This document shows, piece after piece, positions 44,608-53,512 of a stretch of DNA of 64,000 nucleotides; the stretch's first letter is position 1, and the number at the start of each line of letters is the position of its first letter. Location of the stretch: contig NZ_AP031498.1 of assembly GCF_042854845.1 (NCBI RefSeq), positions 2,666,001 to 2,730,000 on the forward strand, written 5' to 3'. The notes beneath the pieces are model-generated. The model saw only the letters and a program-made list of their open reading frames with translations. It did no database searches and had not been told where the DNA came from. A program made the position numbers and the translations under genes. Source of the DNA: Maricurvus nonylphenolicus. Its GTDB lineage: Bacteria; Pseudomonadota; Gammaproteobacteria; Pseudomonadales; Cellvibrionaceae.

Positions 44608-44872
44608 TCTTCTATGAAGCTTTCCGTTAAGCCTTATCTATAACTATTCTTAAGCCCGCCCAAGAAACCTTAGCCTTTCCCGCTACAAACTGTTGACGAT
44701 GTCACAGCACTCCTCCCCGCCCAAGGGGATAATCCTCTTATCCGGTTATCGCAATTTCTTATAACTTTATGAGAGACTAGCGTCCATACTCAGACTGTAG
44801 GCCTACGTTTGCATTATATTTACCACACGCAGGAAGCATTAAACGGCATAAGGAAATAAGCAGGAAGACAAT

Positions 44873-46231
44873 ATGGCACTCTATGCTGACGAACATGCTG
44901 AAGCGGTTATCTTCTTTGAAGAGGGTAAGATTTCCCGTGAAATGCTCTATTCAGAGTTTGAAGCAATTCTTGATGGCTTTATCCCTATTCCTGAAGTTGC
45001 ATCCTCTACGGTAAATGCAGTTTTTCTACGCATAAACCGTGATCTACATATACGTGCCGCCGTATTTTTTCTTATTGATTTTGATGCCGAAGGTTTTGCT
45101 GACAGGCGCTGGAATGTACCCCTGGAGCAACTTGCGGACAATTCCGCACCAGGCCCGGATTTGGGGGCAGGGGCGATAAGCTTGGCCTGTTACAGTCAAT
45201 GCTGTATCGCTTGGCATCAGCAACACTTATGGGATCCGGACATGAGTCCGGGCAATAATCACTTTACCCACTTGCGCAAGCTAATTAAGCGTAATCGCTT
45301 GGCTATTGTGATTAAGCAGGCTGAAGCTGAGGAATCTGTAGCACCTTCAACCGATAGCACTATAGATGCCAGTGCAGTGCAAATGCTGGGGGCCGAAATC
45401 CGCCAGCAATACGAAAAAGAACTTCGACTGAGGGTAGCTCAGCATCTTAAAGAGCAGCGACTTCGCGCCTCCACACTGATCAGTCAGCATAAGCAGGCTA
45501 TGCAGGCGTTGCAGCTCGAACATCACAAGCGCCTTGAGGGTGTAAATCGAGAGTACAGCAACCTTAAAAAGTTACTCGAAGAAGAAAAGGCGTTAAACGA
45601 GCAGCTGAAAGAGACTATCAGCGGGCAGGCCAATAAGCTTGAAGGGATGCGTGAGTACTTCGAGCACAAAGTCCAGTCGGCTAAAGTAATGGAAACTGCA
45701 CAGCTCGACGAGTTACGTAAAAACTATCAATTGGAGTTTGAGGCGAAACTGGAATCTGCAACGACAGAACTGAAAGAGCAGATGCAATTGCGGGATATTG
45801 AGCTGATGTACCGCAACGAACAGATTGCCAGCAGGGATGAGGAAGTAGAGCGATTACGTGAAGAACAGCAACAACTTCTAGCGGAAAGTGGCGATCAACT
45901 ATTGGAAAAGTTGCAGCAGCAGGGCATTAACTTTGTTGCCTACCATCCCGGTGCTGGCCATATGACAATCCCGCTGAGCGATATGTCCGATTATCTCGAT
46001 GACTCCATAGCCTATGTGGCTGACAAGTGCGGTGTATCTAAAGCGCTTTATCGTATGTGGCTGGAGCATTACCAGGCGCCTGTATGCCAGGCATTAAAAA
46101 CCAACGGCGACTTATGTGGCGAACACCTGCCAAGGGTAGAGGAACCCGCGAACTTTCATGCAGGTGAAAGTGATCGTTGCATTCATCACCAGACGTCTCC
46201 AACCCAGGTCTTTGCGGCAGTTAATCCCTAG
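44873..46231 (+). CDS. coiled-coil protein with C-terminal zinc-knuckle-like motif
   Basis: 452 residues. N-terminal alpha/beta region (1-155), then a long coiled coil (about 170-355, with many E, Q, L heptads), then a C-terminal segment ending in C405, C415, H418, C436 and H439, spaced as C-x9-C-x2-H-x17-C-x2-H, like small zinc motifs in DNA-associated proteins. Similar proteins in pseudomonads are often called chromosome partitioning-like without proof. The ATG at 44873 follows CAGGAAGAC. The stop overlaps the GTG start of the PLP enzyme by one base, so they share an operon. Function unknown. Confidence 0.72.
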   Translation: MALYADEHAEAVIFFEEGKISREMLYSEFEAILDGFIPIPEVASSTVNAVFLRINRDLHIRAAVFFLIDFDAEGFADRRWNVPLEQLADNSAPGPDLGAGAISLACYSQCCIAWHQQHLWDPDMSPGNNHFTHLRKLIKRNRLAIVIKQAEAEESVAPSTDSTIDASAVQMLGAEIRQQYEKELRLRVAQHLKEQRLRASTLISQHKQAMQALQLEHHKRLEGVNREYSNLKKLLEEEKALNEQLKETISGQANKLEGMREYFEHKVQSAKVMETAQLDELRKNYQLEFEAKLESATTELKEQMQLRDIELMYRNEQIASRDEEVERLREEQQQLLAESGDQLLEKLQQQGINFVAYHPGAGHMTIPLSDMSDYLDDSIAYVADKCGVSKALYRMWLEHYQAPVCQALKTNGDLCGEHLPRVEEPANFHAGESDRCIHHQTSPTQVFAAVNP

Positions 46232-47196
46232 TGTTAAACGAATCTCTTCTAAAAACTGCACTGATGGGAGATTGCTCTCCTGAGCACATTGCCGCCTTGA
46301 CTCCCTTGCAAGCGATTTCCTGGGCGCCGCTTAAGGATCGGGGTATACACCTCAGTGTTAAGCGTGAAGATCTTATCCATCCCGGCGTCTCAGGTAACAA
46401 GCTATATAAGCTATTTCACCACCTGCAGTTTGCTCGTCAGCAAGGGGTTGAGCGCCTTGTCAGTTTCGGCGGGGCCTATTCAAATCACCTTCACGCCTTG
46501 GCCATAAGTGGTCAGCTGCTGGGGATCGAAACAGTTGCGGTTATCCGCGGCGAGAGACCGCCACAGTTGAGTGCCACGCTCATTGATTGCGAGGCCAATG
46601 GCATGCAGCTAAAGTTTGTCTCCAGGCAGGAGTACAAACGTCGCCATGATGACGATTATCTGGCTATGCTTAAGCGCCAATATGGCTCTTGTCATATCGT
46701 ACCAGAAGGTGGCGGAGGTACTCTTGGTGCTCAGGGGTGTTCAGCCATTGCGCGGGCTATTAATGATGCCGTAGACCGGCCTGTAGATAGTATCTGCACC
46801 GCCTGTGGTACAGGAACCACATTGGCAGGCCTTATTGTAGAGGCGGAGCCTGCAACCGAGGTGATCGGTATTGCGGTTCTGAAAGCCGCTCCAGCGATCA
46901 GTCAGGAGGCTACTGAGCTTGTTGCACAGCTTACCCATAAGCCGTCCAGCAACTGGCGAGTGGAATCTCGCTTTCATGGTGGCGGTTACGCAAAGTTGCC
47001 TGAAGAGCTTAAGCGTTTTATTGTTGAGTTCGAAGAGCAGACTCTAATTCCGCTGGACCCGATATATACCGTAAAGTTATTCTGGGGCATAAAATCGTTG
47101 GCTGAACAAGGATATTGGCCAAAAGGTAGTCATGTCGTGGCGATACATACCGGTGGCCTACAGGGAAGGAGAGGCTTTAATGGTATTTGGCAATAG
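46231..47196 (+). CDS. PLP-dependent D-cysteine desulfhydrase / ACC deaminase family enzyme
   Basis: 321 residues of the tryptophan-synthase-beta PLP fold. Motifs: SVKREDLIHPGVSGNKLYKL with the PLP lysine in SGNK, SFGGAYSNHLHALA, PEGGGGTLGAQG, and TACGTGTTLAG for the phosphate. The family includes D-cysteine desulfhydrases and ACC deaminases, which cannot be separated with confidence here; most bacterial homologues without plant association act on D-cysteine. GTG start overlapping the previous stop by one base. The next gene carries a rhodanese domain, which fits sulfur handling. Confidence 0.87.
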   Translation: MLNESLLKTALMGDCSPEHIAALTPLQAISWAPLKDRGIHLSVKREDLIHPGVSGNKLYKLFHHLQFARQQGVERLVSFGGAYSNHLHALAISGQLLGIETVAVIRGERPPQLSATLIDCEANGMQLKFVSRQEYKRRHDDDYLAMLKRQYGSCHIVPEGGGGTLGAQGCSAIARAINDAVDRPVDSICTACGTGTTLAGLIVEAEPATEVIGIAVLKAAPAISQEATELVAQLTHKPSSNWRVESRFHGGGYAKLPEELKRFIVEFEEQTLIPLDPIYTVKLFWGIKSLAEQGYWPKGSHVVAIHTGGLQGRRGFNGIWQ

Positions 47197-47221
47197 CGCA
47201 AGCAAACAGTAGGTTACCACT

Positions 47222-48370
47222 ATGGAAGGTCATTCGATTTCACCTGGCAGCCAGGCCCAGCAGAAAGCAACAGACACAGCTGTTGACCTTTCCCTGTTCG
47301 AATCTCTTGCGCCCATCAAATCCCTTTTAGCTGGACATAAGTCCGAACTGGCACAACATTGTAAGCAATCCCTGGTGTTCGCAGGGCAGAAATTGTCCTC
47401 TGTGCTATATGCAGATGAAGTGTTTTATCTGCTATCTGGTGACATCAACATAGATGATGGTCAGCATGAAGAGCTCATCAAGGGGCGCTCTAGCTATCTG
47501 CCTATTAATTATCTTCCTCGTTTGTTTTCACTCGATAAGTGTTTTGCGCAAACCGATTGTTCGTTGCTCGTTATAAAGCGGCACCTGCTGGATCAATTTT
47601 TAACCTGGAGTCAGGTGGCAGAATACTTAATGTTGGACATATCCTATCGCCCTGAATATGAAGATGACCAGGTATGGATAGCTACGGTTTTGAAATCCAA
47701 CCTGTTCTACAAGGTACCGCCGCTAAATATCGGAGATATTTTTTCGTCGCTCACCAAGCGTGTCGTCGATAAAGGGGAAGTAATTCTGCGGCAGGGTGAA
47801 ATAGGGGATAGCTGCTTCTTTATCAAAGAGGGTGCTGCCAGTGTCGAGCGTCTTTATGAGGGCGATCGCCAGCGTACCCATCTTGCCGATATAGGCGTTG
47901 GTCGCTGTTTTGGTGAAGATGCACTGCTAAATGCCACCACGCGAAATGCAACAGTTACCATGACTTCCCATGGCGTATTGATGGAATTACGCAAGGATGA
48001 TTTTTTGAAGTTATTGAAAGAGCCTTCCGTGAGCTCAATCAATACTGCCGCGGATGCACCTGCCGAATGTCTATGGCTGGATGTGCGTACCAGTGAGGAA
48101 TACGCTGCGGGGCATATGGAAAGTGCGGCCAATATTCCGCTTAATTTGTTGAGGCTTAAGCAGCGCATGCTTGACCCATCCATGCCCATAGTTACCTATT
48201 GCGATAGTGGTTACCGTAGCAGGGCTACTGCGGAGCTGTTAAATCGGCAGGGATTTTCTGCCAGTTATTTAGCGCCAGGACTGCAAGGGTTGACGCCGGA
48301 TGAGTTATTACAGAACTGGACCTTGAAGGACTATGTCCTGATTGACGGGCTCCCTCAGCCTGGCCAATGA
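47222..48370 (+). CDS. cyclic-nucleotide-binding and rhodanese domain protein
   Basis: 382 residues. A degenerate cNMP-like fold at 25-135, a second cNMP domain at 165-270 with the phosphate-binding cassette intact (F230-G231-E232, A234, L235, R241, A243, V245), and a C-terminal rhodanese domain (about 280-360) with catalytic C327 in TYCDSGYRS. It can plausibly link cAMP or cGMP level to sulfur transfer or a redox signal. No DNA-binding domain. Starts 26 bases past the PLP gene, likely the same operon. Its 3' end overlaps the convergent DUF1853 gene by 16 bases. Confidence 0.87.
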   Translation: MEGHSISPGSQAQQKATDTAVDLSLFESLAPIKSLLAGHKSELAQHCKQSLVFAGQKLSSVLYADEVFYLLSGDINIDDGQHEELIKGRSSYLPINYLPRLFSLDKCFAQTDCSLLVIKRHLLDQFLTWSQVAEYLMLDISYRPEYEDDQVWIATVLKSNLFYKVPPLNIGDIFSSLTKRVVDKGEVILRQGEIGDSCFFIKEGAASVERLYEGDRQRTHLADIGVGRCFGEDALLNATTRNATVTMTSHGVLMELRKDDFLKLLKEPSVSSINTAADAPAECLWLDVRTSEEYAAGHMESAANIPLNLLRLKQRMLDPSMPIVTYCDSGYRSRATAELLNRQGFSASYLAPGLQGLTPDELLQNWTLKDYVLIDGLPQPGQ

Positions 48371-49347
48371 TTTGGTATAACAAAGCAGCGTAAAACTTCT
48401 TTCCAGTACGCTTTTTCAGGTTGGCATTCCATCAGTGCAACAATGCGGGGAATTGCGTGATCCCCTTGCAGGCAAAACCTAATCAGCTCTTCGTTATCGA
48501 GAAGCAGTGTGTCATCCTCTGTTTCTACTTCTGCAAACCAATCTTGTCTTTCTAGTGCCAGCCACTTGGTTTGATTTGCGCTTGTTTGCGAATCAATAAA
48601 TGTCTCGAGCTGATTCTGATAACACCAGTAGCCTCGTAAATGATTAGAGTTTGCGAAACTGGGCGAAGGCATGTGTTGATCAAAAGGATAAAAAAAGCGC
48701 CCCCGCAAAATGGCTTCTGGTTGCAGGTTGTTGATTATCTCGTGATCGCCAAGGATATTGTTTATTTTAGCTCTGGCTGACGCCTGTCCACTCAGTGTCA
48801 GTTGGCGATCCAGCATATGGCGCATTTTTAGGCTAAGCCGATCTTTGGCGTTTGGGCCTATCCAGGCGTGCCAATTGAACTCGTCTGAGCTCAAGCTGGC
48901 ATAGGTGTTTGGGCATCCAAGATAAAATTTAACCGCGGCCTCAGCGTGAATTAATGGTCGCTTGTTTTTAGAAGCGTTTGATGGGCTGCATACATTACTG
49001 CCCGACCGGTACAGGAAATCTATTTCTCCCAGCGTCCTGCCTGCCTCGTTAATTTGCAGATTATGCGCAACAAGCTGATGCTGTTGTTCGAGGTAAAACT
49101 GCCAGAGTGATTCAAAATAGATTCCCAGACGGGTGCTGTGTAAAGCACTTAGCCTTAATTCTAAGGCTTCAGGGTTGTGATCCAGTTGCTGTAACCATTG
49201 CTCAAGCCCCGGGGTCAAACTTTCTTGATTAAGGCTATACTGGCGAGTACGAGAATGGTTTTGCGGTAATTTGCCCATCAAACTAGGGCTCAGAAGACTC
49301 CAGGCAAGATCGCGTACGGCGGGATGTTTGAATCTGAGCCATTCCAT
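48355..49347 (-). CDS. DUF1853 family protein
   Basis: 330 residues from the ATG at 49347. The frame is open to 49539, but that would run into nadK on the other strand; MEWLRFKHPAVRDLAW is the usual family N-terminus. Recognisable parts are LGIYFESLWQFYLEQ, AGRTLGEIDFLYR, and AEAAVKFYLG, which recall a nuclease-like core (E, D, K pattern of a PD-(D/E)XK fold is conceivable). Function unknown. Divergent from nadK with about 100 bp between. Confidence 0.8.
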   Translation of the reverse strand: MEWLRFKHPAVRDLAWSLLSPSLMGKLPQNHSRTRQYSLNQESLTPGLEQWLQQLDHNPEALELRLSALHSTRLGIYFESLWQFYLEQQHQLVAHNLQINEAGRTLGEIDFLYRSGSNVCSPSNASKNKRPLIHAEAAVKFYLGCPNTYASLSSDEFNWHAWIGPNAKDRLSLKMRHMLDRQLTLSGQASARAKINNILGDHEIINNLQPEAILRGRFFYPFDQHMPSPSFANSNHLRGYWCYQNQLETFIDSQTSANQTKWLALERQDWFAEVETEDDTLLLDNEELIRFCLQGDHAIPRIVALMECQPEKAYWKEVLRCFVIPNHWPG

Positions 49348-49450
49348 ACTGATTACTTTTTGAGCGGTTGATTGCAGGCTTACAAACTGAATGCCATTGT
49401 CGTTAAAATTGGCGCTATAATAGCGGCTTCTGTAACCGGTAGATTTTCTC

Positions 49451-50332
49451 ATGGCTGAGTTTTCCCGTATAGGCCTTATAGGCCGCCCCGGCAGTGATCG
49501 GGCCCTATACTCCCTCAAGCGTCTGATCAGATTCCTCAATGACTGTGGTGTTTCGGTGGTACTTGAAGAGCAAACCGCCCAATCACTACCAGGTCATACT
49601 TTGGACACCTGCAACAATGAAACCCTGGGTAAATCCTGTGATCTGGTCATAGTTGTTGGTGGTGATGGCAGCCTGCTTGGTGCTGCCCGCGCCCTGGCTA
49701 AATACAATGTGCCTCTGCTGGGCGTTAACCGTGGCCGGTTAGGTTTTTTAACCGACATTACCCCGGATGTGATTGAAGAAAAGGTTGGCGAGGTCATCAG
49801 CGGTAAGTACATGATGGAAACCCGCTTTCTGCTTGACACTTCGGTGACGCGCAAAGGTGCTTTGGTCGGCGGAGGTGATGCGCTCAATGATGTTGTCATA
49901 CATCCCGGGCGCTTTATTCGTATGATTGAGTTTGAACTCTATATAGACGGTCAGTTTGTCTACAGTCAGCGCTCTGACGGCTTGATTATATCGACCCCAA
50001 CGGGCTCAACAGCTTATGCCCTAAGCGGTGGCGGCCCCATTATGCATCCTAAACTTGATGCCATTGTCATAGTGCCGATGAATCCGCATACCTTGAGTAG
50101 TCGGCCGATTGTGATTGATGGCAGCAGTGAAATTAAAATCCTGGTCGGTGAACACAATTCTGCTTACCCCCATGTCACCTGTGATGGACAAAATCACGTG
50201 GTCACCAATCCCGGTGACGAGATTCATATTCATAAGAAGCCCCATAAGTTACACCTGATTCATCCTTTGAATCACAACTTTTACGAGACCTGTCGAACCA
50301 AGCTGGGTTGGGGTAGCCATTTAGGTGAATAG
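49451..50332 (+). CDS. nadK: NAD kinase
   Basis: NadK phosphorylates NAD to NADP. 293 residues with the GGDG motif at 70-73 (catalytic D72) in VVGGDGSLLGAAR, the second NE/D motif as LNDVVIHPG, and STPTGSTAYALSGGGP. Standard length. ATG at 49451. Three genes downstream on the same strand (phosphoesterase, rhomboid, DUF1315) follow closely and may share transcription. Confidence 0.96.
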   Translation: MAEFSRIGLIGRPGSDRALYSLKRLIRFLNDCGVSVVLEEQTAQSLPGHTLDTCNNETLGKSCDLVIVVGGDGSLLGAARALAKYNVPLLGVNRGRLGFLTDITPDVIEEKVGEVISGKYMMETRFLLDTSVTRKGALVGGGDALNDVVIHPGRFIRMIEFELYIDGQFVYSQRSDGLIISTPTGSTAYALSGGGPIMHPKLDAIVIVPMNPHTLSSRPIVIDGSSEIKILVGEHNSAYPHVTCDGQNHVVTNPGDEIHIHKKPHKLHLIHPLNHNFYETCRTKLGWGSHLGE

Positions 50333-50358
50333 CCCAGTGTTAATGACTGGAAGTACAT

Positions 50359-51336
50359 GTGATTAAATCCAGGCCCAACAACCAAGGCTACGATATTATC
50401 GGTGATATTCACGGTTGCACCGAGGCCTTGGTACAGCTGTTGGAACGTTTGGGTTATAGGCAACACAATGGTGTTTATCGCCACGAACAGCGTGAAGCGG
50501 TATTTGTCGGAGACATTATCGATCGTGGCGCACAGGTGCGTGAAGCCCTGCACCTTGTCAAAAATATGGTTGAAGCTCAGGCTGCGCATATTGTGCTGGG
50601 CAACCATGAATACAATGCCGTACGCAATGCTGATTTCTTAACCACTGTCCTTTCTGAAGGGCTAGATTCTCAAGCCAGCGAGAGCAAGCCACGCTTAATG
50701 CGACTAATGGGGGAGACCCTGCAACAATTCAGTCGTCATCAGCAGGAATGGCAAGCGTTTGTTGACTGGTTTGCAACCTTGCCGCTGTTTTTGGAAGGGC
50801 CAGGTTTTCGGGTTGTACATGCCTGCTGGGATGAAGAGCTGATTGCCGAGTTTAAACGCCGGGAATCATCACACAGAATTCATCCGGCGTTTATTGAGGC
50901 TTCCAAAGATCCCAAATCCTTTGCCGGCAGGGTCGTCGATCGACTAACCCGCGGCACTAATATGCCGTTGCCGGAGGGCATGAGCCTGCAGAGCAAGGAC
51001 GGTTTTGTCAGGCGCTTTTTTCGTACCAAATTTTGGTCGGAAGATCCGCAAACCTATGGCGACGTTGTTTTTCAGCCCGACCCCTTACCCTATGATCTCA
51101 CCGATCATCCCATTAAGCGGGTAGACCGAAAAACGTTAATTCATTACCACAAAGATGCGGTTCCTGTATTCTTTGGCCACTACTGGCTCAAAGGCCGGCC
51201 GCGTCCATTACAGCCGAATATTGCCTGTCTGGACTATAGCGCGGTCAATTATGGGCGTCTGACAGCTTACCGTTTTGATGGTGAAATGACGTTAAATCCG
51301 GCGAAATACGTCTGGGTTTATGTCGATAAAAAATAG
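50359..51336 (+). CDS. calcineurin-like metallophosphoesterase
   Basis: 325 residues with metal-binding motifs in order: GDIHGC (D16, H18), GDIIDRG, GNHEYNA, and a later FFGHYWLKG histidine. It resembles PrpA/PrpE-like serine/threonine or diadenosine tetraphosphate phosphatases, but the substrate is uncertain. It starts at a GTG at 50359; an out-of-frame ATG overlaps it. Its end overlaps the rhomboid reading frame, and it lies 26 bases behind nadK, suggesting one transcript. Confidence 0.85.
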   Translation: MIKSRPNNQGYDIIGDIHGCTEALVQLLERLGYRQHNGVYRHEQREAVFVGDIIDRGAQVREALHLVKNMVEAQAAHIVLGNHEYNAVRNADFLTTVLSEGLDSQASESKPRLMRLMGETLQQFSRHQQEWQAFVDWFATLPLFLEGPGFRVVHACWDEELIAEFKRRESSHRIHPAFIEASKDPKSFAGRVVDRLTRGTNMPLPEGMSLQSKDGFVRRFFRTKFWSEDPQTYGDVVFQPDPLPYDLTDHPIKRVDRKTLIHYHKDAVPVFFGHYWLKGRPRPLQPNIACLDYSAVNYGRLTAYRFDGEMTLNPAKYVWVYVDKK

Positions 51337-51355
51337 GGTAGAAATTAAAAATAGT

Positions 51356-52258
51356 ATGGACTGGTTTCAAGTGGCTGAGTTTTCCGGCTCCGAAGATCTC
51401 AGCGGTCTTTCAAGATTCTTGCACCAGCAGGAAATACCGCACCGGGTAACAGAGGAGGGTGGTGCACTGTGCCTTTGGGTTTTGGGCGAGGCCATCGCCT
51501 ACAAACTTAAACAGCAGTTTCTCCAGGACCCACAATGGCACCGCCAATTTAACCAATCACACCCGCAAGTGCAGGAAAACATTGCCGCAGACACACTGGC
51601 TTCTGGATCTTTGGCGCTCGGTCTCAATGTCGTTAATTTCCCCATAACCTGCTGCCTGATATTTCTTGGGGCGCTAGGTGCCTTGCTGATTGAGTTTGAT
51701 CAGGGTTACCAATGGGTATCGCTATTGACCGCCCAGCATTTCGTTATTGTCGGTGAGCGCGTAGGTTTTTATTCGCTTGAAGCCGCCCTGGCTGATGGCC
51801 AAGTTTGGCGTTTGTGGACGCCGATGTTCCTTCATTTTGGCCTGTTTCATATTCTCTTTAATGGTCTGTGGATGTGGGAATTCGGACGTCGAATAGAGCC
51901 TGTTTTGGGTGGTTGGCGCTATCTCCTGGTGGTCATGCTAATAAGCCTATTGAGTAATCTGGCTCAGTATATATGGCAGGGGCCGTCACTGTTTGGCGGG
52001 CTCTCGGGCGTTCTTTATGGCCTGCTGGGCTATATCTGGATGCGCCAACGTTTCTATCCTGGCCAACTGGTACCACTTCCTCCGGCTATTATTGGCTTTA
52101 TGCTGGTGTGGCTGGTGTTGTGTATGACAGGCGCTGTTGGCTTCTTTATTGATGGTCAGATCGCCAATGCTGCGCACCTCGGCGGACTCTTAAGTGGCAT
52201 GTTATTGGGATTTGCGCCCATTTGGCTAAAATCACCAGAAGAGAGGAATAACGCTTAG
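51356..52258 (+). CDS. glpG: rhomboid family intramembrane serine protease (GlpG-like)
   Basis: 300 residues from the ATG at 51356; MDWFQVAEFSGSEDLS fits the family N-terminal domain, while an ATG at 51320 would add 12 residues. A cytoplasmic N-terminal domain (1-85) is followed by six membrane helices. Catalytic S217 is in GGLSGVLYGLLG and H274 in NAAHLGGL, as in GlpG. Rhomboids cleave membrane proteins within the bilayer. Overlapping or adjacent to the phosphoesterase gene. Confidence 0.9.
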   Translation: MDWFQVAEFSGSEDLSGLSRFLHQQEIPHRVTEEGGALCLWVLGEAIAYKLKQQFLQDPQWHRQFNQSHPQVQENIAADTLASGSLALGLNVVNFPITCCLIFLGALGALLIEFDQGYQWVSLLTAQHFVIVGERVGFYSLEAALADGQVWRLWTPMFLHFGLFHILFNGLWMWEFGRRIEPVLGGWRYLLVVMLISLLSNLAQYIWQGPSLFGGLSGVLYGLLGYIWMRQRFYPGQLVPLPPAIIGFMLVWLVLCMTGAVGFFIDGQIANAAHLGGLLSGMLLGFAPIWLKSPEERNNA

Positions 52259-52266
52259 GCCTTGCA

Positions 52267-52275
52267 TGGTATAAT
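52267..52275 (+). promoter_or_regulatory. extended -10 promoter upstream of DUF1315 gene
   Basis: TGGTATAAT, a perfect extended -10 (TGn then TATAAT at 52270-52275), just past the rhomboid stop and 36 bp before the next ATG. No good -35 is seen, which extended -10 promoters do not need. Confidence 0.65.
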
Positions 52276-52310
52276 CGCCGCCTTAAATGCCTAAAGCCCT
52301 TGGAGATTGT

Positions 52311-52589
52311 ATGGACTTTCAGCAACTGATTAACGCGATCACCCCGGAAATCTACGAAAACCTTAAACGCTCGATTGAAACCGGGAAATGGCCCGATGGT
52401 CGCAAGGTAACCCCTGAGCAGCTGCAAAACTCGATGCAGGCGGTTATTGCCTACGAAGAGAAGCATATGGCCCCAGAGGAGCGTACAGGCTATGTACCTC
52501 CAAAACCCAAGAAGGCTGAGCCCTGCGACAAGGATGGTAAAGACCCTGTTGCCATGCCTGATGGTGAGCAGCCGCTAAAGTGGCAATAA
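52311..52589 (+). CDS. DUF1315 (YeaC-like) protein
   Basis: 92 residues. MDFQQLINAITPEIYENLKRSIETGKWPDG and the YEEKHMAPEERTGY stretch are typical of the YeaC/DUF1315 family. Small, soluble, function unknown. ATG at 52311 preceded by TTGGAGATTGT; an in-frame ATG at 52287 lacks a ribosome site. Has its own extended -10 promoter. Confidence 0.87.
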   Translation: MDFQQLINAITPEIYENLKRSIETGKWPDGRKVTPEQLQNSMQAVIAYEEKHMAPEERTGYVPPKPKKAEPCDKDGKDPVAMPDGEQPLKWQ

Positions 52590-52644
52590 CAGCCAACAGA
52601 AACCAATAAAAACGATAAACACATAACCCCGGATTATCCTGCCA

Positions 52645-53475
52645 ATGCCCGAAGTGATTGCGGCTGGCCATCTAAGCAAGATGGCCACTTCCCACGACAG
52701 CACCATTCAGTACCAATTTATCACCAATGATCAGCCTACGGATTTAAACCCTTTACTGGGTAAGCATATCCAGTTGCGTTATACCGGCAATATCGCCTGT
52801 TGCCACTGCGGTCGAGCTACAAAGAAAAGCTTTAGCCAGGGGTTTTGCTATCCCTGTTTCAAAAAACTGGCCCAGTGTGACACCTGCATTATGAGTCCCG
52901 AGCGCTGCCACTATGACGCCGGTACCTGCCGGGAGCCAGAGTGGGCAGATCAATTCTGCATGACAGACCATATTGTGTATTTGGCCAACTCATCCGGTAT
53001 CAAAGTGGGCATCACCCGTGTTAACCAGGTGCCAACACGTTGGATGGATCAGGGCGCGATCGCAGCTCTGCCCATTCTCCGCGTTGCCACACGCCAACAG
53101 TCTGGCCTGGTGGAAGACGCACTACGCGAATTTGTCGCCGATAAAACCAATTGGCGCAAGATGCTGAAGGGCGAGGTCGAGCAGATAGACTTGATCGAAG
53201 AGAGAGACCGCTTGTTAGAGCTGGCGGATGGCAAAATCGCTGAACTGCAAAACCGTTTTGGCATCCAATCTATTCAGTTCATTGAGGATAGCGATGTCTA
53301 TGAATTTAACTATCCTGTTAATGAGCATCCAACCAAAGTCAAAACCCACAATCTGGATAAAGAACCTCTGGTAGAAGGGGTGTTACAGGGTATAAAAGGT
53401 CAGTATTTAATCCTGGATACAGGGGTAATCAATATCCGCAAGTTCACCTCTTACCATGTAGAGCTGTCAGCATAA
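52645..53475 (+). CDS. DUF2797 protein with zinc-type cysteines and GIY-YIG-like segment
   Basis: 276 residues. The first 105 residues hold many cysteines (C52, C55, C68, C71, C78, C81, C88, C95, C105), including GRATKKSFSQGFCYPCF and PERCHYDAGTCREPEW, enough for two metal sites. Then VYLANSSGIKVGIT, RW near 132-133, DQGA, and a Glu near 147 lie in the order of a GIY-YIG nuclease core (Y112, G122, R132, E147 by my count). The remainder is a C-terminal domain. The family is conserved in gammaproteobacteria without known function. ATG at 52645 is supported by the family GHLSKM start; ribosome binding site is weak. Confidence 0.82.
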   Translation: MPEVIAAGHLSKMATSHDSTIQYQFITNDQPTDLNPLLGKHIQLRYTGNIACCHCGRATKKSFSQGFCYPCFKKLAQCDTCIMSPERCHYDAGTCREPEWADQFCMTDHIVYLANSSGIKVGITRVNQVPTRWMDQGAIAALPILRVATRQQSGLVEDALREFVADKTNWRKMLKGEVEQIDLIEERDRLLELADGKIAELQNRFGIQSIQFIEDSDVYEFNYPVNEHPTKVKTHNLDKEPLVEGVLQGIKGQYLILDTGVINIRKFTSYHVELSA

Positions 53476-53512
53476 AAGCACATATCAGGGCGAAGCCAGA
53501 GAAGGATTTAAC

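Noticed and set aside
49348..49539. 64-codon upstream extension of the DUF1853 protein
   Set aside because: Would overlap the nadK start by about 90 bases on the other strand; the family begins at the ATG at 49347.
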